Assembly (NCBI RefSeq): GCF_003013395.1
Contig: NZ_PXZM01000029.1
Coordinates: forward strand, 221,748 to 285,747
Source: Brevibacillus fortis
GTDB taxonomy: Bacteria > Bacillota > Bacilli > Brevibacillales > Brevibacillaceae
DNA: 64,000 nt
Direction: 5' to 3'
How positions within the stretch are numbered: position 1 is the stretch's first letter; each line of letters starts with the position of its first letter. Positions 37,353 to 45,899 of this stretch are shown here, piece after piece. The notes beneath the pieces were generated by a model. That model worked only from the letters and a program-made list of their open reading frames with translations. It searched no databases and was not told the DNA's origin. A program made the translations under genes and the position numbers.

Positions 37353-37808
37353 ATGAAACGTTTAGGGATCTCTACTGTGCTAGCTTTTGCATTAATGTTA
37401 AGTGGGACAAGCGCTTATGCTACTGAGAGCCTCCAAAATTCAAATCAAATTGAACCCCTTGCATCGTACACCTATAAAGTTACTATCAAAACAAACAGTG
37501 CAGATGACGCAGGAACAAATTCGAAAATTCAAATTAAATTACATGGCTCCAAGAAGGATTCCCCATTGACAACCTTAGACAGTGCTGGTGATGATTTTGA
37601 GCAAGGTGCTACAGGTGTATATTACGTAACCGCATCCGCCGCTCTTGGGAGCATTCAAAAAATTGAGATTAAATCTGATGGCAAAGGTAATAAGCCAGGA
37701 TGGTTACCATACTCCTTTGTAATACAAAAAGACACTTCAACTTGGAAATTCTACAATGATAAGTGGATTGGTGATAATGGGCCTGAAACAGTCACTTTAA
37801 CTCCTTAA
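37353..37808 (+). CDS. Secreted PLAT/LH2-domain protein
   Basis: 151 aa with a Sec signal (MKRL, hydrophobic core, probable cleavage after SAYA near residue 23). The rest is a single PLAT/LH2 beta-sandwich: YKVTIKTNSADDAGTNSKIQI opening, then a charged loop, a hydrophobic I-E-I-K strand, a G-x-x-P-G-W-L-P turn and W-K-F-Y-N-D-K-W-I. PLAT domains bind lipids or membrane proteins in lipoxygenases, lipases and alpha-toxin; here the domain stands alone. It may bind lipids or the envelope; its occurrence near two lipases is suggestive only. AAGGAGTG precedes the ATG; a TATACT hexamer at about 37309 may be the -10. Confidence 0.88.
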   Translation: MKRLGISTVLAFALMLSGTSAYATESLQNSNQIEPLASYTYKVTIKTNSADDAGTNSKIQIKLHGSKKDSPLTTLDSAGDDFEQGATGVYYVTASAALGSIQKIEIKSDGKGNKPGWLPYSFVIQKDTSTWKFYNDKWIGDNGPETVTLTP

Positions 37809-37848
37809 TTAAAAGCACGAGAGCCGTTAAGAAAATGATTTGATTGAA

Positions 37849-37880
37849 GATCATGGTATTTCCATGGTCTTTTTTCTTTA
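37849..37880 (+). terminator. Terminator after the PLAT protein gene
   Basis: GATCATGG-TATTT-CCATGGTC stem followed by TTTTTTCTTT. Confidence 0.85.
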
Positions 37881-37886
37881 TCAAAG

Positions 37887-38114
37887 TTAACTAGCTTCCA
37901 AAAACTCTGGGTTCTCATGAATATTTCCGATGACTTCGCCTTCATATTCCATAGGAGATATTTGCTGTGCTTCATCTCTCGTGTTCGTTTCAAATCCGTA
38001 TTCAATTTCCCAATTAGTCGGAAACCGTTTAATGTGTTGAATGTAGAAATGAAAAGTAGCTGACAGCGCGCGGTGTTTCCTCATATTCCAAGAGTTTCTT
38101 ACCGCTCTGCTCAT
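37887..38114 (-). pseudogene. YopX-like phage protein fragment
   Basis: A 75-codon frame whose last 30 residues (GEVIGNIHENPEFLEA) match the conserved C-terminus of the YopX phage/SPbeta family. The N-terminal part (about 40 residues) does not match the family, so the 5' part was probably lost or shifted. No good ribosome binding site. Confidence 0.45.
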
Positions 38115-38189
38115 CGGTCAGGTTCTATTTGAAATATGGAGATACATCTTGAAGCAAACTTACGTTTTAGGTACAAACGTAATATTAAG

Positions 38190-38672
38190 TTAAATCAATC
38201 CTTCGTTATGAAGACCAGTAGTGAAGCATTGAGGAATGTCATCTTGCGCCCACTCGTGAGCGTCATAGAAGTCTTTGGCGATCTGTACGATCTTTTTAAG
38301 AGGAACGCCTTCGTGAATCAGTGTGTAAGGGATAGTTTCTGCGATTAAATCATGTGAACGCTCCGATATTTCAAAACCAAACATTTCCTCGCTAAGTCGG
38401 TACAAACTGACATGATTCTCTAAAAACGCTTTTTCATGGATGCTTTCGTAATGAGCATCGGCTTCACTTATGATCGCACTCACTCGTGTATTAACCTTGC
38501 TAATCGCATTCCCCGTGATGTGGCAATACACTTCAGATGCTGTTTTCATCACCATTCGGTAATCCGACAACTCTCTCTTGATCTGATCGAGGTTAATGGA
38601 GCCATCTGGGTTAATGCAGATCTCCTTCCAAAACTCTTCCCAATCCGACTCATAATCCTTTACTTCCCTCAT
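38190..38672 (-). CDS. Hypothetical phage-type cytosolic protein
   Basis: 160 aa, acidic and largely helical, with an N-terminal D-Y-E-S-D-W-E-E-F-W segment and a central RELSDYRMVMKTASEVY. No transmembrane or catalytic motif. Its style and neighbours (DUF5664-like, YopX-like, minus-strand string) suggest an early-region gene of a Bacillota siphophage. AAAGGAGG lies upstream. Function unknown. Confidence 0.6.
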   Translation of the reverse strand: MREVKDYESDWEEFWKEICINPDGSINLDQIKRELSDYRMVMKTASEVYCHITGNAISKVNTRVSAIISEADAHYESIHEKAFLENHVSLYRLSEEMFGFEISERSHDLIAETIPYTLIHEGVPLKKIVQIAKDFYDAHEWAQDDIPQCFTTGLHNEGLI

Positions 38673-38709
38673 CGTCCCGCCTTCCTCCTTTACAAATCGA
38701 TTGTTGTGT

Positions 38710-38898
38710 TTAATGAAAATTGGCTTTTGTTGAATCCAGCAACTGAGTGTATTCTTCTGCCGTCACTTCTTGTACGGTCCCTTTATAACCGTTCAGCTTT
38801 AGCTGCAATGTAGCTGCTAGGTACTCCGTGACACTATTTGTTTGAAACAACCCGTCCAAAATTCCATCAGCTCCAACAATCGAGTAATCCCTGATCAA
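38710..38898 (-). CDS. Small hypothetical protein of the prophage relic
   Basis: 62 aa, soluble, with a mid-section VTEYLAATLQLKLNGYKGTV. It lies 37 bases before the previous gene on the same strand, and GGAGGGAGAG lies 5-6 bases before the ATG. No recognised family. Confidence 0.5.
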   Translation of the reverse strand: MIRDYSIVGADGILDGLFQTNSVTEYLAATLQLKLNGYKGTVQEVTAEEYTQLLDSTKANFH

Positions 38899-39013
38899 AC
38901 GCTCTCCCTCCCAATTAACAAATCGTGTGTTGTGATAAATTGTTCATATTCCCTTGGATAATCCCATGTTGTATAATTTTGTAAAACATTTTGAAATCTA
39001 AGGGGTATACTAT

Positions 39014-39235
39014 ATGTTTCTACCGATTATCAGTATCTTGATGAGCATCTGGTTGTTTAGAGAAGCAAAACTACGCAATGAAAACAAAATTTTATGGTCA
39101 ATTCTCGGGCTATTGTTCTCATTTTTATCTATAGGTTTTTTCCATTTAAAACATCGGAACCGAATTCAAGGAATTGTTGCCTTGATCTTTGGAGTGCTTA
39201 TCTACTCGATTACCTTGAAAAATTACTTTTCTTAA
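39014..39235 (+). CDS. Small membrane protein
   Basis: 73 aa with three hydrophobic stretches (about 2-15, 27-44 and 53-69) separated by basic residues. AAGGGG lies 10 bases before the ATG. Family not recognised; independent of the minus-strand phage relics. Confidence 0.5.
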   Translation: MFLPIISILMSIWLFREAKLRNENKILWSILGLLFSFLSIGFFHLKHRNRIQGIVALIFGVLIYSITLKNYFS

Positions 39236-39292
39236 TTACCGTTGTGTTAAGCTGTTCCCTATTCCTGCTATAATCACAGTAAGGTGGTGAAA

Positions 39293-39550
39293 ATGATGTA
39301 TCCCAATCAAAGTCAAAATATAATTCGGATTGTAAAAGAAACTAGTGGAATGCCAAAAAAGGATATGGACATCATTTTCGAGCTATTGGATCACAATGAA
39401 TGGGGCGTTGCCTTGGAACATCTTTGTTCAACTATTATTGAAGAGAGAATTATTATCCAAAGAGATGTATTCGAAGCAATAAAGAAGATCGGCGAATTAA
39501 TGGAAATGGATCCCAACATTTGGAGCCAACTGATTCATTTAATTCAATAA
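39293..39550 (+). CDS. MafI-like immunity protein, orphan
   Basis: 85 aa, acidic and helical. The pattern of a helix ending in L-L-D-H-N-E-W-G-V-A-L-E-H-L-C followed by E-x-x-x-x-I-x-K-I-G-E-L-M-E-M resembles the MafI-type immunity proteins that neutralise Maf/CDI toxins. No toxin gene lies beside it, so it would protect against a toxin made by relatives or be left over from a lost toxin locus. AAGGTGG is 5 bases before the ATG; GTG codons just upstream are in frame but too near the site. Family assignment is from memory of the pattern and moderate only. Confidence 0.55.
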   Translation: MMYPNQSQNIIRIVKETSGMPKKDMDIIFELLDHNEWGVALEHLCSTIIEERIIIQRDVFEAIKKIGELMEMDPNIWSQLIHLIQ

Positions 39551-39640
39551 CTATTGTGTAAAATACAGCGAACCTCCAACTGGATAACTAGCCCATCAAC
39601 ATGCTATGATTTGGTAAATACTATTTCTGGAGGTGTATCC

Positions 39641-39946
39641 GTGTTTAAGAAGTTCCAGGAATACATTTACATCACTATTATTTGTGTTGTCTTTCTTGTC
39701 GAGACATTTTCCTTTGCCCGATCCAATGATCGGGTATTAATTTTACCTTTCCTCGTTTTCTGCCTACACATTTTGATAAATGCTCTTCTCAAAAAGTTCA
39801 AATACTTGAGGTTTTTAAGCAGTACCATGTTTTACAGGAATGTTTCAAGTAGCGCCAATATAGTTAGTTGCAGGCTCCTCCAAGTTCGGAGGAGTTTTCA
39901 TTTTTGCCAATTTATCATTTTGAGCATTTTGTGTTTAGGCAAGTAA
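39641..39946 (+). CDS. Small membrane protein with terminator inside its 3' end
   Basis: 101 codons from GTG with GGAGGTG six bases upstream and an extended -10 (TGCTATGAT) at about 39601-39609. Two hydrophobic segments (about 9-25 and 31-49). An intrinsic terminator at 39875-39905 lies within the frame, so the last 25 residues or so are likely run-on sequence caused by loss of the original stop codon. No recognised family. Confidence 0.4.
   Translation: MFKKFQEYIYITIICVVFLVETFSFARSNDRVLILPFLVFCLHILINALLKKFKYLRFLSSTMFYRNVSSSANIVSCRLLQVRRSFHFCQFIILSILCLGK
39875..39905 (+). terminator. Intrinsic terminator
   Basis: CTCCTCC-AAGTTC-GGAGGAG followed by TTTTCATTTTT. It probably ends the 39.3-39.9 kb transcript. 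Confidence 0.75.
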
Positions 39947-40110
39947 TTCACAAGAAGACAACTTCGAGAAAATGATGAAACAGAAACGTTCAAACAACTT
40001 TAGTTGAATAAAGGTTGTCAATCAGCAACGTAGAGGGATTATGTTGTCAGGGTGGATGGACGAGGACATAAGAAAAACCCTTGATTCCTCAAGGGTTTTA
40101 ACGTTTGTTT

Positions 40111-40130
40111 TATGGTGATCCGGACTGGGT
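40111..40130 (+). repeat. Probable att site: copy of the tRNA-Val 3' end
   Basis: TATGGTGATCCGGACTGGGT is identical to 46764-46783, which is the 3' end of the tRNA-Val gene plus two flanking bases. Similarity continues to the left through a related terminator hairpin (AACCCTTGA-ttcc-TCAAGGGTT at about 40076-40099). The rest of the tRNA is absent here. Confidence 0.75.
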
Positions 40131-40210
40131 GCCGTTTTGATCGATCCACTTCACAACTCCCCACATCCTACATGTAGTTCCCAGGTTGCCTTTTACTTGC
40201 TTCCACCACG

Positions 40211-40448
40211 TTACTGTAATAGCATAATCCGCTCGGGCTGAATCACAATCATTGTCGTTTTGCCGTTTTTCTTTGGCATTTCCGGATAGGCGTATCGATA
40301 CTGACGGTAGGCACTCTCGTTGACGGTGCCGTAAACATCCCATAGCAAGATCTAGTAAAATAAGATGTTGCCCATAAAAATCATCAGCACCGTTAAGCAT
40401 CCCCATAAACTCGATTGGTTCTAGCACTCGTTGTTCATCATGAGCCAT
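40211..40448 (-). pseudogene. Phage terminase large subunit, frameshifted and truncated
   Basis: After MAHDEQRVLEPIEFMGML and GQHLILLDL the frame must shift (near 40350) to continue as WDVYGTVNE, YRQYRYAYPEMPKKNGKT, where PKKNGKT is the Walker-A region of the large terminase ATPase. The shifted frame then meets TAA at 40213. Only about 75 of several hundred codons remain; the sequence next runs into the att-like repeat. It overlaps the end of the small-subunit gene, the normal phage order. Confidence 0.75.
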
Positions 40449-41040
40449 GGCTACCACGCCTATTTAAGAATTGTGCCATTGCTGATTTTTTCTCTTTCTG
40501 TTTCGGCTTCGGGACGTTCTTAACTTTGGCCAATGGATTTAGGAACAGCCGATCTTGTATTTTTAGCAGCATATCCATCTTCTTGTTAATTGCTGTTTCG
40601 ATTTTGAGTATGCCTTCAATACTTGCCAGCTGGGCTAGGTAACGGAGGGCTTTGTAATTCACCTCGTCTACCGCTTCGGCACGGCCAATGTACTCATCAA
40701 GGATGTGTTCATCAATGTTCTCGATTCGCTGATACTGCACAAGCAGACGCTCATACTCACTGAACATCTTACAGTACAAGGCAAGCGTTCCAACGTCTGA
40801 ACTGGTCAGTAGTTCGACTCCTTGATCAGCCGCCCCCGTGTACTCCTTCACCAGCTCATTCCACAAGCGATTTGCGATCTTGTCTTTGCTGACGAAGCTT
40901 GGCTTTTTCAATTTCTTTAGGTCTTGGGCTCCTAACTTGACTTCTGCATCCTTTCGCTGCTGGATTTGCTCTTTGGTCAATCGATTCGGGTTGCCCTCTG
41001 CCAGATGCAGAGCAACCGGTTTTGCATGTCTTCCTGCCAC
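40438..41040 (-). CDS. Phage terminase small subunit, P27 family
   Basis: 200 aa. Opens with GRHAKPVALHLAEGNPNRL, typical of P27/Terminase_4 small subunits, then a helical DNA-binding and oligomerisation region and a basic tail (KPKQKEKKS). It would recognise phage DNA for packaging with the large subunit. The gene is intact, but both neighbours (HNH and large terminase) are broken, so it has no visible use. Confidence 0.85.
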   Translation of the reverse strand: MAGRHAKPVALHLAEGNPNRLTKEQIQQRKDAEVKLGAQDLKKLKKPSFVSKDKIANRLWNELVKEYTGAADQGVELLTSSDVGTLALYCKMFSEYERLLVQYQRIENIDEHILDEYIGRAEAVDEVNYKALRYLAQLASIEGILKIETAINKKMDMLLKIQDRLFLNPLAKVKNVPKPKQKEKKSAMAQFLNRRGSHGS

Positions 41041-41522
41041 GAGGGCTCACCTTTTTTCAGAAAAAATCTCAAAAAACGAAAAAATTCGTGCGAGGGGGCG
41101 AGGCGGTCTATAAAAAGACGCCTACAAATTTTTGACCTCCCCCCGTACCTTCTCCTGTCCTCTGCTGTCTTCTTGGTGTGGTGTGAATGGCACAGTGACC
41201 GCAGATTCTCCAAACGTAGACGTAAATCCCAATAGCTGCCGATCGGCTTGATATGGTCAACCACATCAGCCTGTGTGATACGCTGCTCCTGCATACAGTC
41301 TTGACATAAACCATAGTCACGCTGTAAAGCTTCGTTCCTTACTGCTTCCCATGCTCTGCTGTGATAGTAGCTGGCTTGCTTATCGCGTCGGTGCTTATCG
41401 TAATTTCTGTGTTACCTATTCCTGTTCTGCTGCTGTATATACTGGTGCGATTCACAATACCTGTCAGTCGTAAGCTCGGTACAGCCTGCTTGATTGCATG
41501 GTCTTTTCGGTTTTATTGGCAT
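40977..41522 (-). pseudogene. Phage HNH endonuclease with internal stop
   Basis: Frame from ATG 41522: MPIKPKRPCNQAGCTEL, a Cys-containing start, then TAA at 41414-41412, then continuing open as HRNYDKHRRDK, SRAWEAVRNEALQRD, CQDC, and ADVVDHIKPI with LCHSHHTKKT, which are the C-x-x-C, DH and HNH core elements. Adjacent terminase genes give the classic HNH-TerS-TerL packaging cassette. A single nonsense codon (probably from CAA or CAG) separates the zinc-finger-like start from the catalytic part. The 3' end runs into the TerS gene. Confidence 0.8.
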
Positions 41523-41871
41523 ATCGCACCCCATAGCAAAAGCCACCCGGTTGTTTTCCCGAGTGGCTTATTCATCGTGCGTACACTTAGTATAGAGCGA
41601 TTTTTGATTTGTTTGCAAAAACCGTCAAATACGTCAGATATGTCAACCCTTCTAGTGCATCGTTAGGTATACTTTTTCAGACATTCTAAAGCTACTTCTG
41701 GCAGAATAAAGGTTATATTATTGCTTGTAAGGTAAAGGGGTTCATTCTGCTCTGGATGGGGCTTTTTTGAACAGCCGTCGCTCCAAGTCAAGCCCTGATA
41801 ATAACTAGTTGCTGGATTCGGTTTTACAAGGTTACACAAATTTTTTGACAGACTCATATAGTTTGAACGTG
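41523..41871. other. Gap with one hairpin and no convincing gene
   Basis: An inverted repeat (AAGCCAC ... GTGGCTT, about 41540-41569) precedes the HNH gene, as terminators of upstream genes do in such phages. A 64-codon minus-strand frame (41663-41857) has no ribosome binding site and no recognisable pattern; I do not call it. Confidence 0.5.
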
Positions 41872-42288
41872 TTATTTTGAAAACTTCTTAATAAAATCCT
41901 CAAATATTTTTCGTGTAGCCATGCCACACTTTGGAAGAATTTCTTTGATTCTTTGCATGATTGCCTCATCATTTGACACTAATCCAATATTAGTTGAATT
42001 AAGAATCACTCTTAATGAATCAACACACGTTGTAAATAATTCCTCATCATCTACAGTAGAGAGTAAAAGCAAACTTTTCACTACGGCATCATCATTAATA
42101 TCATTGTCAACACAGTAAGCGTATCTGACTTGCCACTCTGTAGATTTTAAAAGAATAGCATTCAATAATTTTTCCCAATCGTTATTATTAAACTCCTCTA
42201 GCATCTCTCTAGCAATGGAGAATCCTTCATCGTACCAATAATCTGTTGTAAATTCCCCTGATAAATATTCATCTAACTCTTCATACAT
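41872..42288 (-). CDS. Hypothetical acidic helical protein, possible immunity protein
   Basis: 138 aa, strongly acidic at the N-terminus and apparently all-helical with HEAT-like spacing (two helices ending ...KSLLLLSTVDDEELFTTCVDSLRVIL). This style is common among Bacillota immunity proteins of polymorphic toxins, but I cannot name a family. Low GC relative to the chromosomal flank suggests recent acquisition. GGAGGAC lies a few bases before the ATG. Confidence 0.6.
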   Translation of the reverse strand: MYEELDEYLSGEFTTDYWYDEGFSIAREMLEEFNNNDWEKLLNAILLKSTEWQVRYAYCVDNDINDDAVVKSLLLLSTVDDEELFTTCVDSLRVILNSTNIGLVSNDEAIMQRIKEILPKCGMATRKIFEDFIKKFSK

Positions 42289-42432
42289 TTTCGAGTCCTC
42301 CTAGGTCACATTCACTAGACTCTCTTTCTTGATCCGTTCAGAACTCCAGTCAAAGAAAGATGCAAGCAAAAAAGACTTCGCTTAACTAGCAAAGTCTTCT
42401 AATTAAATGCGTATATTATATAAATGGATCAA

Positions 42433-42877
42433 TCACCATAACTCCAAAACCTTACCATGTTCCTTTACTTCATCACTCATCTTATCAATTGTTGAAGCGT
42501 CTAGAATAGATTTAATCAAATGCTCACCTGCTTTAAACTTGGTTACATCAACTGTAAACTGGGAAACACGATTATCCCCTTGCTTTACACTTATTGTAAC
42601 GGTTTTAGCTCCCTTAATGTCTTCTTGTTGAAGAAAGTCGTAAGTTTGTGTTAATACATGCTGTGTAGCAAGCCCAGCAGTCAGTTCTTCATGCATATGT
42701 ACCACAACATCAATATGTTTAGTCAGCTCTCTAGAGTCATTTACATCAACACTCTTGGCATAAGCAAACACTTCTGTACTGATCAACTTCTTGTCTACTT
42801 GCCTGTTGCTGCTCAGAACATCCGACCACATCCAAAGAAGTGACCAATAAACCTGTTACATTCAGAGCATGTTTCAT
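42433..42877 (-). pseudogene. Lipoprotein gene with frameshift after the lipobox
   Basis: From ATG 42877 (GGAG six bases upstream) the frame reads MKHALNVTGLLVTSLDVVGC, a lipoprotein signal with lipobox VVGC, followed by SEQQQAS. Near residue 30 it must shift frame to continue as VDKKLISTEVFAYAKSVDV and so to the stop at 42433. The 132-codon downstream frame is intact. The product would be a membrane-anchored lipoprotein of about 145 aa of unknown function. A sequencing error at one base is an alternative explanation. Confidence 0.55.
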
Positions 42878-43031
42878 AGGCCACTCCTGATATAAGTGCA
42901 TTTTCCTGTATTTTACCATTTGAAGTTTGTAAGACTCAATTAAATGTCACTTTCATTCAAACTCTATTTTCTCACCTTGTAAGCACCCTAAAGGACGTTG
43001 CTTTCATAGAGTTTCAATTCCTAATTCACCC

Positions 43032-43493
43032 TTATGGGATATAAGGTGGCAAGCCCATTACCTTAAAATAGTCATCTATTTTTTTCACGGTGTATTCAAT
43101 TTGTTTTCCGTTCTCAAATGATGTGTCATCCAAATATTTAAAAGAAAGAACATAGACATATTCTTCATCACTAATCTTAGTTTTTTCAATTATTGTATCA
43201 ATTTTTACTATGTTCCCCCCATTGATTGTACAGTAATTTTCCAGCAGCTTTTTATAATCATCTTTGGCTACTGATGGATTGTTTCCAATCAGGGACTCAT
43301 AATCACCACCGTACAATTTTACCATTGTGTCATAGTCCTGTTTACTCAAAGCATCAAAATATTGATTCAAAACTATATCTGGATCTTGATGGTTCTCTTT
43401 CACCTTTTCACCCGTTTGAAGACATCCAGCTAATAGAGTGGTCAGAATACAAGAAAGCAAAATCCATATACCTTTAGTTAGATTCCTATACAA
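43032..43493 (-). CDS. Lipoprotein with NTF2-like domain (DUF4878-like)
   Basis: 153 aa from a TTG with AAAGGGG nine bases upstream. Type II signal with lipobox LLAGC (Cys24). The mature part begins VLNQYFDALSKQDYDTMVKL, the typical first helix of NTF2-like/DUF4878 lipoproteins, followed by the beta-sheet part. Likely attached to the outer face of the membrane; ligand unknown. Low-GC accessory gene. Confidence 0.7.
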   Translation of the reverse strand: MYRNLTKGIWILLSCILTTLLAGCLQTGEKVKENHQDPDIVLNQYFDALSKQDYDTMVKLYGGDYESLIGNNPSVAKDDYKKLLENYCTINGGNIVKIDTIIEKTKISDEEYVYVLSFKYLDDTSFENGKQIEYTVKKIDDYFKVMGLPPYIP

Positions 43494-43573
43494 AATATGC
43501 AGCCCCTTTCGTTAGAATAAAAAGCTAAGATACCCAATAATATGAATATCTTAGCATAAATGTATATTTTCCC

Positions 43574-45193
43574 TTACTCTTTTATAGTGTGAGGTGTATA
43601 ACTTTGAGCATCATCCCAACTTCTGTAGTACGACTTTGCTTTGTCTCCGGTTCCATCAGTTGTTGCTTCATAGGTATAAAATCCTTTAGGATTATCTGTT
43701 CCCTTTTTTACTGATTCCAACATCCAAACGTGTCCTTTTCTAAGTCCGATGTCACCAGCTTGGAAGTCATACCAACTAGTCTTTTTGAATTTCTTTGTCA
43801 AATTAGAGGTTCCATATTTGTCACCTAATTCATATGCAGATGATATAAAACCACTACAATCAATTCCTGCTGTACCAGACGAACGGTAGTCTAAGTTTGT
43901 ATTTACGTTTCCAGCCGTATCCCCATTGGATATGCTATCCTTGAAATTATCCCCTGAAGAGTTGGAAGTATCTACACCATCATATCCTCCCCAGTTATAT
44001 GGAATACCCTGTTCTTCAACCGTCTTCGTAACTTTTGCTAGATGATCAGGTGGTGTCGTGTTTTTAGTTGATGAAGTTTTCATCTTCTTAGGATTGTAAT
44101 CCCATGATATATATGTCATTTCTTCTGCTCGTTGTAGCGCTGTATACCAATCATTTACTTGAGCTTTTGCTTTAGAACTTCTAATCTCAACCTTTTCTTC
44201 GTCAAAGAATGCTACATTATGCTTATCTTCAGGTTGGATTTTTTTAAGTAGTTGCTTGTCAATGTTAGTCTTTTTTTCTTCAGTAAAGGGGAGTTCATAA
44301 ATCTCTACGGAATTTTTCTTTGTGATCATTAGATATGCTTTTCCCTCTTTTTTTACATATAAGAACTTAAACGGAATCGAAGTAAAGTAAGTATCTTTTG
44401 TGGGAATTGCAAGAGCAGTTCCAATTTGCTCACCATCTTGATAGCGTCCTACCCTTGTTTCAACATATAAGCCTTCACCAATTACCGCTTCCTTTTCAAC
44501 AATTAGCTGCTCCCCTTCTTCTGTGCTTTTTAGAAGGGCTGTTTCAACAGGAACATGATCATATGAAACTTCAACTTTTTGGTCTGAGGTAACCAATTCA
44601 ACAGTGTTATCATCAATACTTTTCACTTCAAAAGTAGGCTCTTCTTTTAGAGCTCTTTTCCCCTTGTTAAGACTGAGTTCTGTATCATCGAGCAAGCGAA
44701 CACCAATCTCGTTGTCCCTATTAAAAAACAGACCACTAATTTCAAATCTTTTTTGATTTACAGGTACTTGGATTTCATTCTCCAGCTTGCCGTTTTTGAA
44801 TTGAAGAACATGCCCCAAGTCACTCAGTACGTAGATATTATTGTCTTCATCGATTTCAACATCAAAAAACTCTTTATCTTCTGGTAAGTCAATGGTTCGC
44901 TCACTATTCCCACTTTGGTCGTAAACTTCAATCTGGTGCCCAATCGTATCCAAAATGAAAAATTCCCCACTGCCAGAAACCGCAAAACTTTTGGGGCCTC
45001 TCAGTTCTATATCTTCCAATTCCTCATCAGAAGAATAAGCAATTTCTCCGCTGCCACTCCCCACATCAACTTTTAATACTTTATCTGCGCTGCTATTATC
45101 TTTGCTTCCTGCTAAAACAGAGCTACCACTGATTGCTAAGGATACTCCTAATACACTGGCTACAATGCCTTTGATATGTTTGCTGCTAAACAT
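43574..45193 (-). CDS. Secreted beta-propeller-like protein with C-terminal NlpC/P60-like domain
   Basis: 539 aa. Sec signal with cleavage near SVLAGS (about 29). Residues 60-380 show repeated short strands with patterns such as GEFFILDTIGHQIEVYDQSG and NNIYVLSDLGHVLQFKNG, like NHL/YVTN propeller blades. Residues 400-539 resemble a cell-wall amidase/endopeptidase: IPYNWGG, then GIDCSGF (Cys near 446) and GDIGLRKGHVWM (His near 488). It probably binds surface ligands and cleaves peptidoglycan peptides or a surface substrate. An insertion of about 40 residues rich in N, S, T and D lies between NWGG and the Cys. It is not phage-endolysin-like, as it has its own export signal. Confidence 0.75.
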   Translation of the reverse strand: MFSSKHIKGIVASVLGVSLAISGSSVLAGSKDNSSADKVLKVDVGSGSGEIAYSSDEELEDIELRGPKSFAVSGSGEFFILDTIGHQIEVYDQSGNSERTIDLPEDKEFFDVEIDEDNNIYVLSDLGHVLQFKNGKLENEIQVPVNQKRFEISGLFFNRDNEIGVRLLDDTELSLNKGKRALKEEPTFEVKSIDDNTVELVTSDQKVEVSYDHVPVETALLKSTEEGEQLIVEKEAVIGEGLYVETRVGRYQDGEQIGTALAIPTKDTYFTSIPFKFLYVKKEGKAYLMITKKNSVEIYELPFTEEKKTNIDKQLLKKIQPEDKHNVAFFDEEKVEIRSSKAKAQVNDWYTALQRAEEMTYISWDYNPKKMKTSSTKNTTPPDHLAKVTKTVEEQGIPYNWGGYDGVDTSNSSGDNFKDSISNGDTAGNVNTNLDYRSSGTAGIDCSGFISSAYELGDKYGTSNLTKKFKKTSWYDFQAGDIGLRKGHVWMLESVKKGTDNPKGFYTYEATTDGTGDKAKSYYRSWDDAQSYTPHTIKE

Positions 45194-45899
45194 TTAATTC
45201 ACTCCTAGTACTATATTGGTTTTTCTTATTCTCCCATTACGATTCGCGCACTTCTTTCCCCCTTTCCAGTATGGAACTGAAATGACTGAGTAAAAGATGC
45301 TCGACCTTGCTTGTTTAATTACAATATTTGGAATTTCCTTTTTCTTACAATAACTTACCATATCTGATAAATCTCTAAATTATTTCTTAGCTTTGTTCCT
45401 GCACTTATGATGTTTTCACATTTTAGACACAATTGATTTGGACTGTAGTTGAGCTTATCAATAATCTAGAGCGAAAATAAAACGAGACCCATTTGTATTG
45501 GGTCTTAAGTAAACTCCTATAGTGAGAGCTTGTTCATGTAGCACTTTTTATTTTTGTTTTACGACCCAAAGTGCTCTCTGTCTGACTTTGCATTGCACTC
45601 CTCAAGAATTTCCAGCTCACGTTCATTAAAGCCAACTTCATTAAGTTTCAGCAGCATCTTTGACATTTCTTTCTGGGTAATCTTCATACCCCGATATTTC
45701 TTAACATTAATGATTGAAAGAGATGCCAATAAAAGAGCTAAAAAAGTATTATATTAATTGCTAGTACCTGTTAATTTACAAGTTGTTATTGAACTAATGA
45801 AGTGGCAATTTAGAAATTACAAACCCCACTTTGTACTAACCATTTAACATTGCAATCAATATTTAATGCTATATTAAGAAATAAAAAGGGAGGATGCTC
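45194..45899. other. AT-rich intergenic region with terminator and a short relic
   Basis: About 700 bases. It holds the upstream region of the NlpC/P60-like gene, an intrinsic terminator for the minus strand (45471-45509: AGACCCA ... TGGGTCT then CGTTTTATTTT) and, just upstream of that on the same strand, a short frame 45559-45687 (42 codons, MKITQKEMSKMLLKL ...) preceded by a hydrophobic stretch without a start codon. The latter looks like the C-terminus of a lost membrane protein. Confidence 0.5.
45471..45509 (-). terminator. Intrinsic terminator, minus strand
   Basis: AGACCCA-ATACAAA-TGGGTCT then CGTTTTATTTTCGC on the minus strand. The gene it served seems to be reduced to a relic. Confidence 0.7.

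Noticed and set aside
41663..41857. 64-codon minus-strand frame
   Set aside because: No ribosome binding site and no recognisable pattern; composition is consistent with non-coding DNA.
45559..45687. 42-codon minus-strand frame after a hydrophobic stretch
   Set aside because: No start codon with ribosome binding site; treated as a relic within the gap entry.
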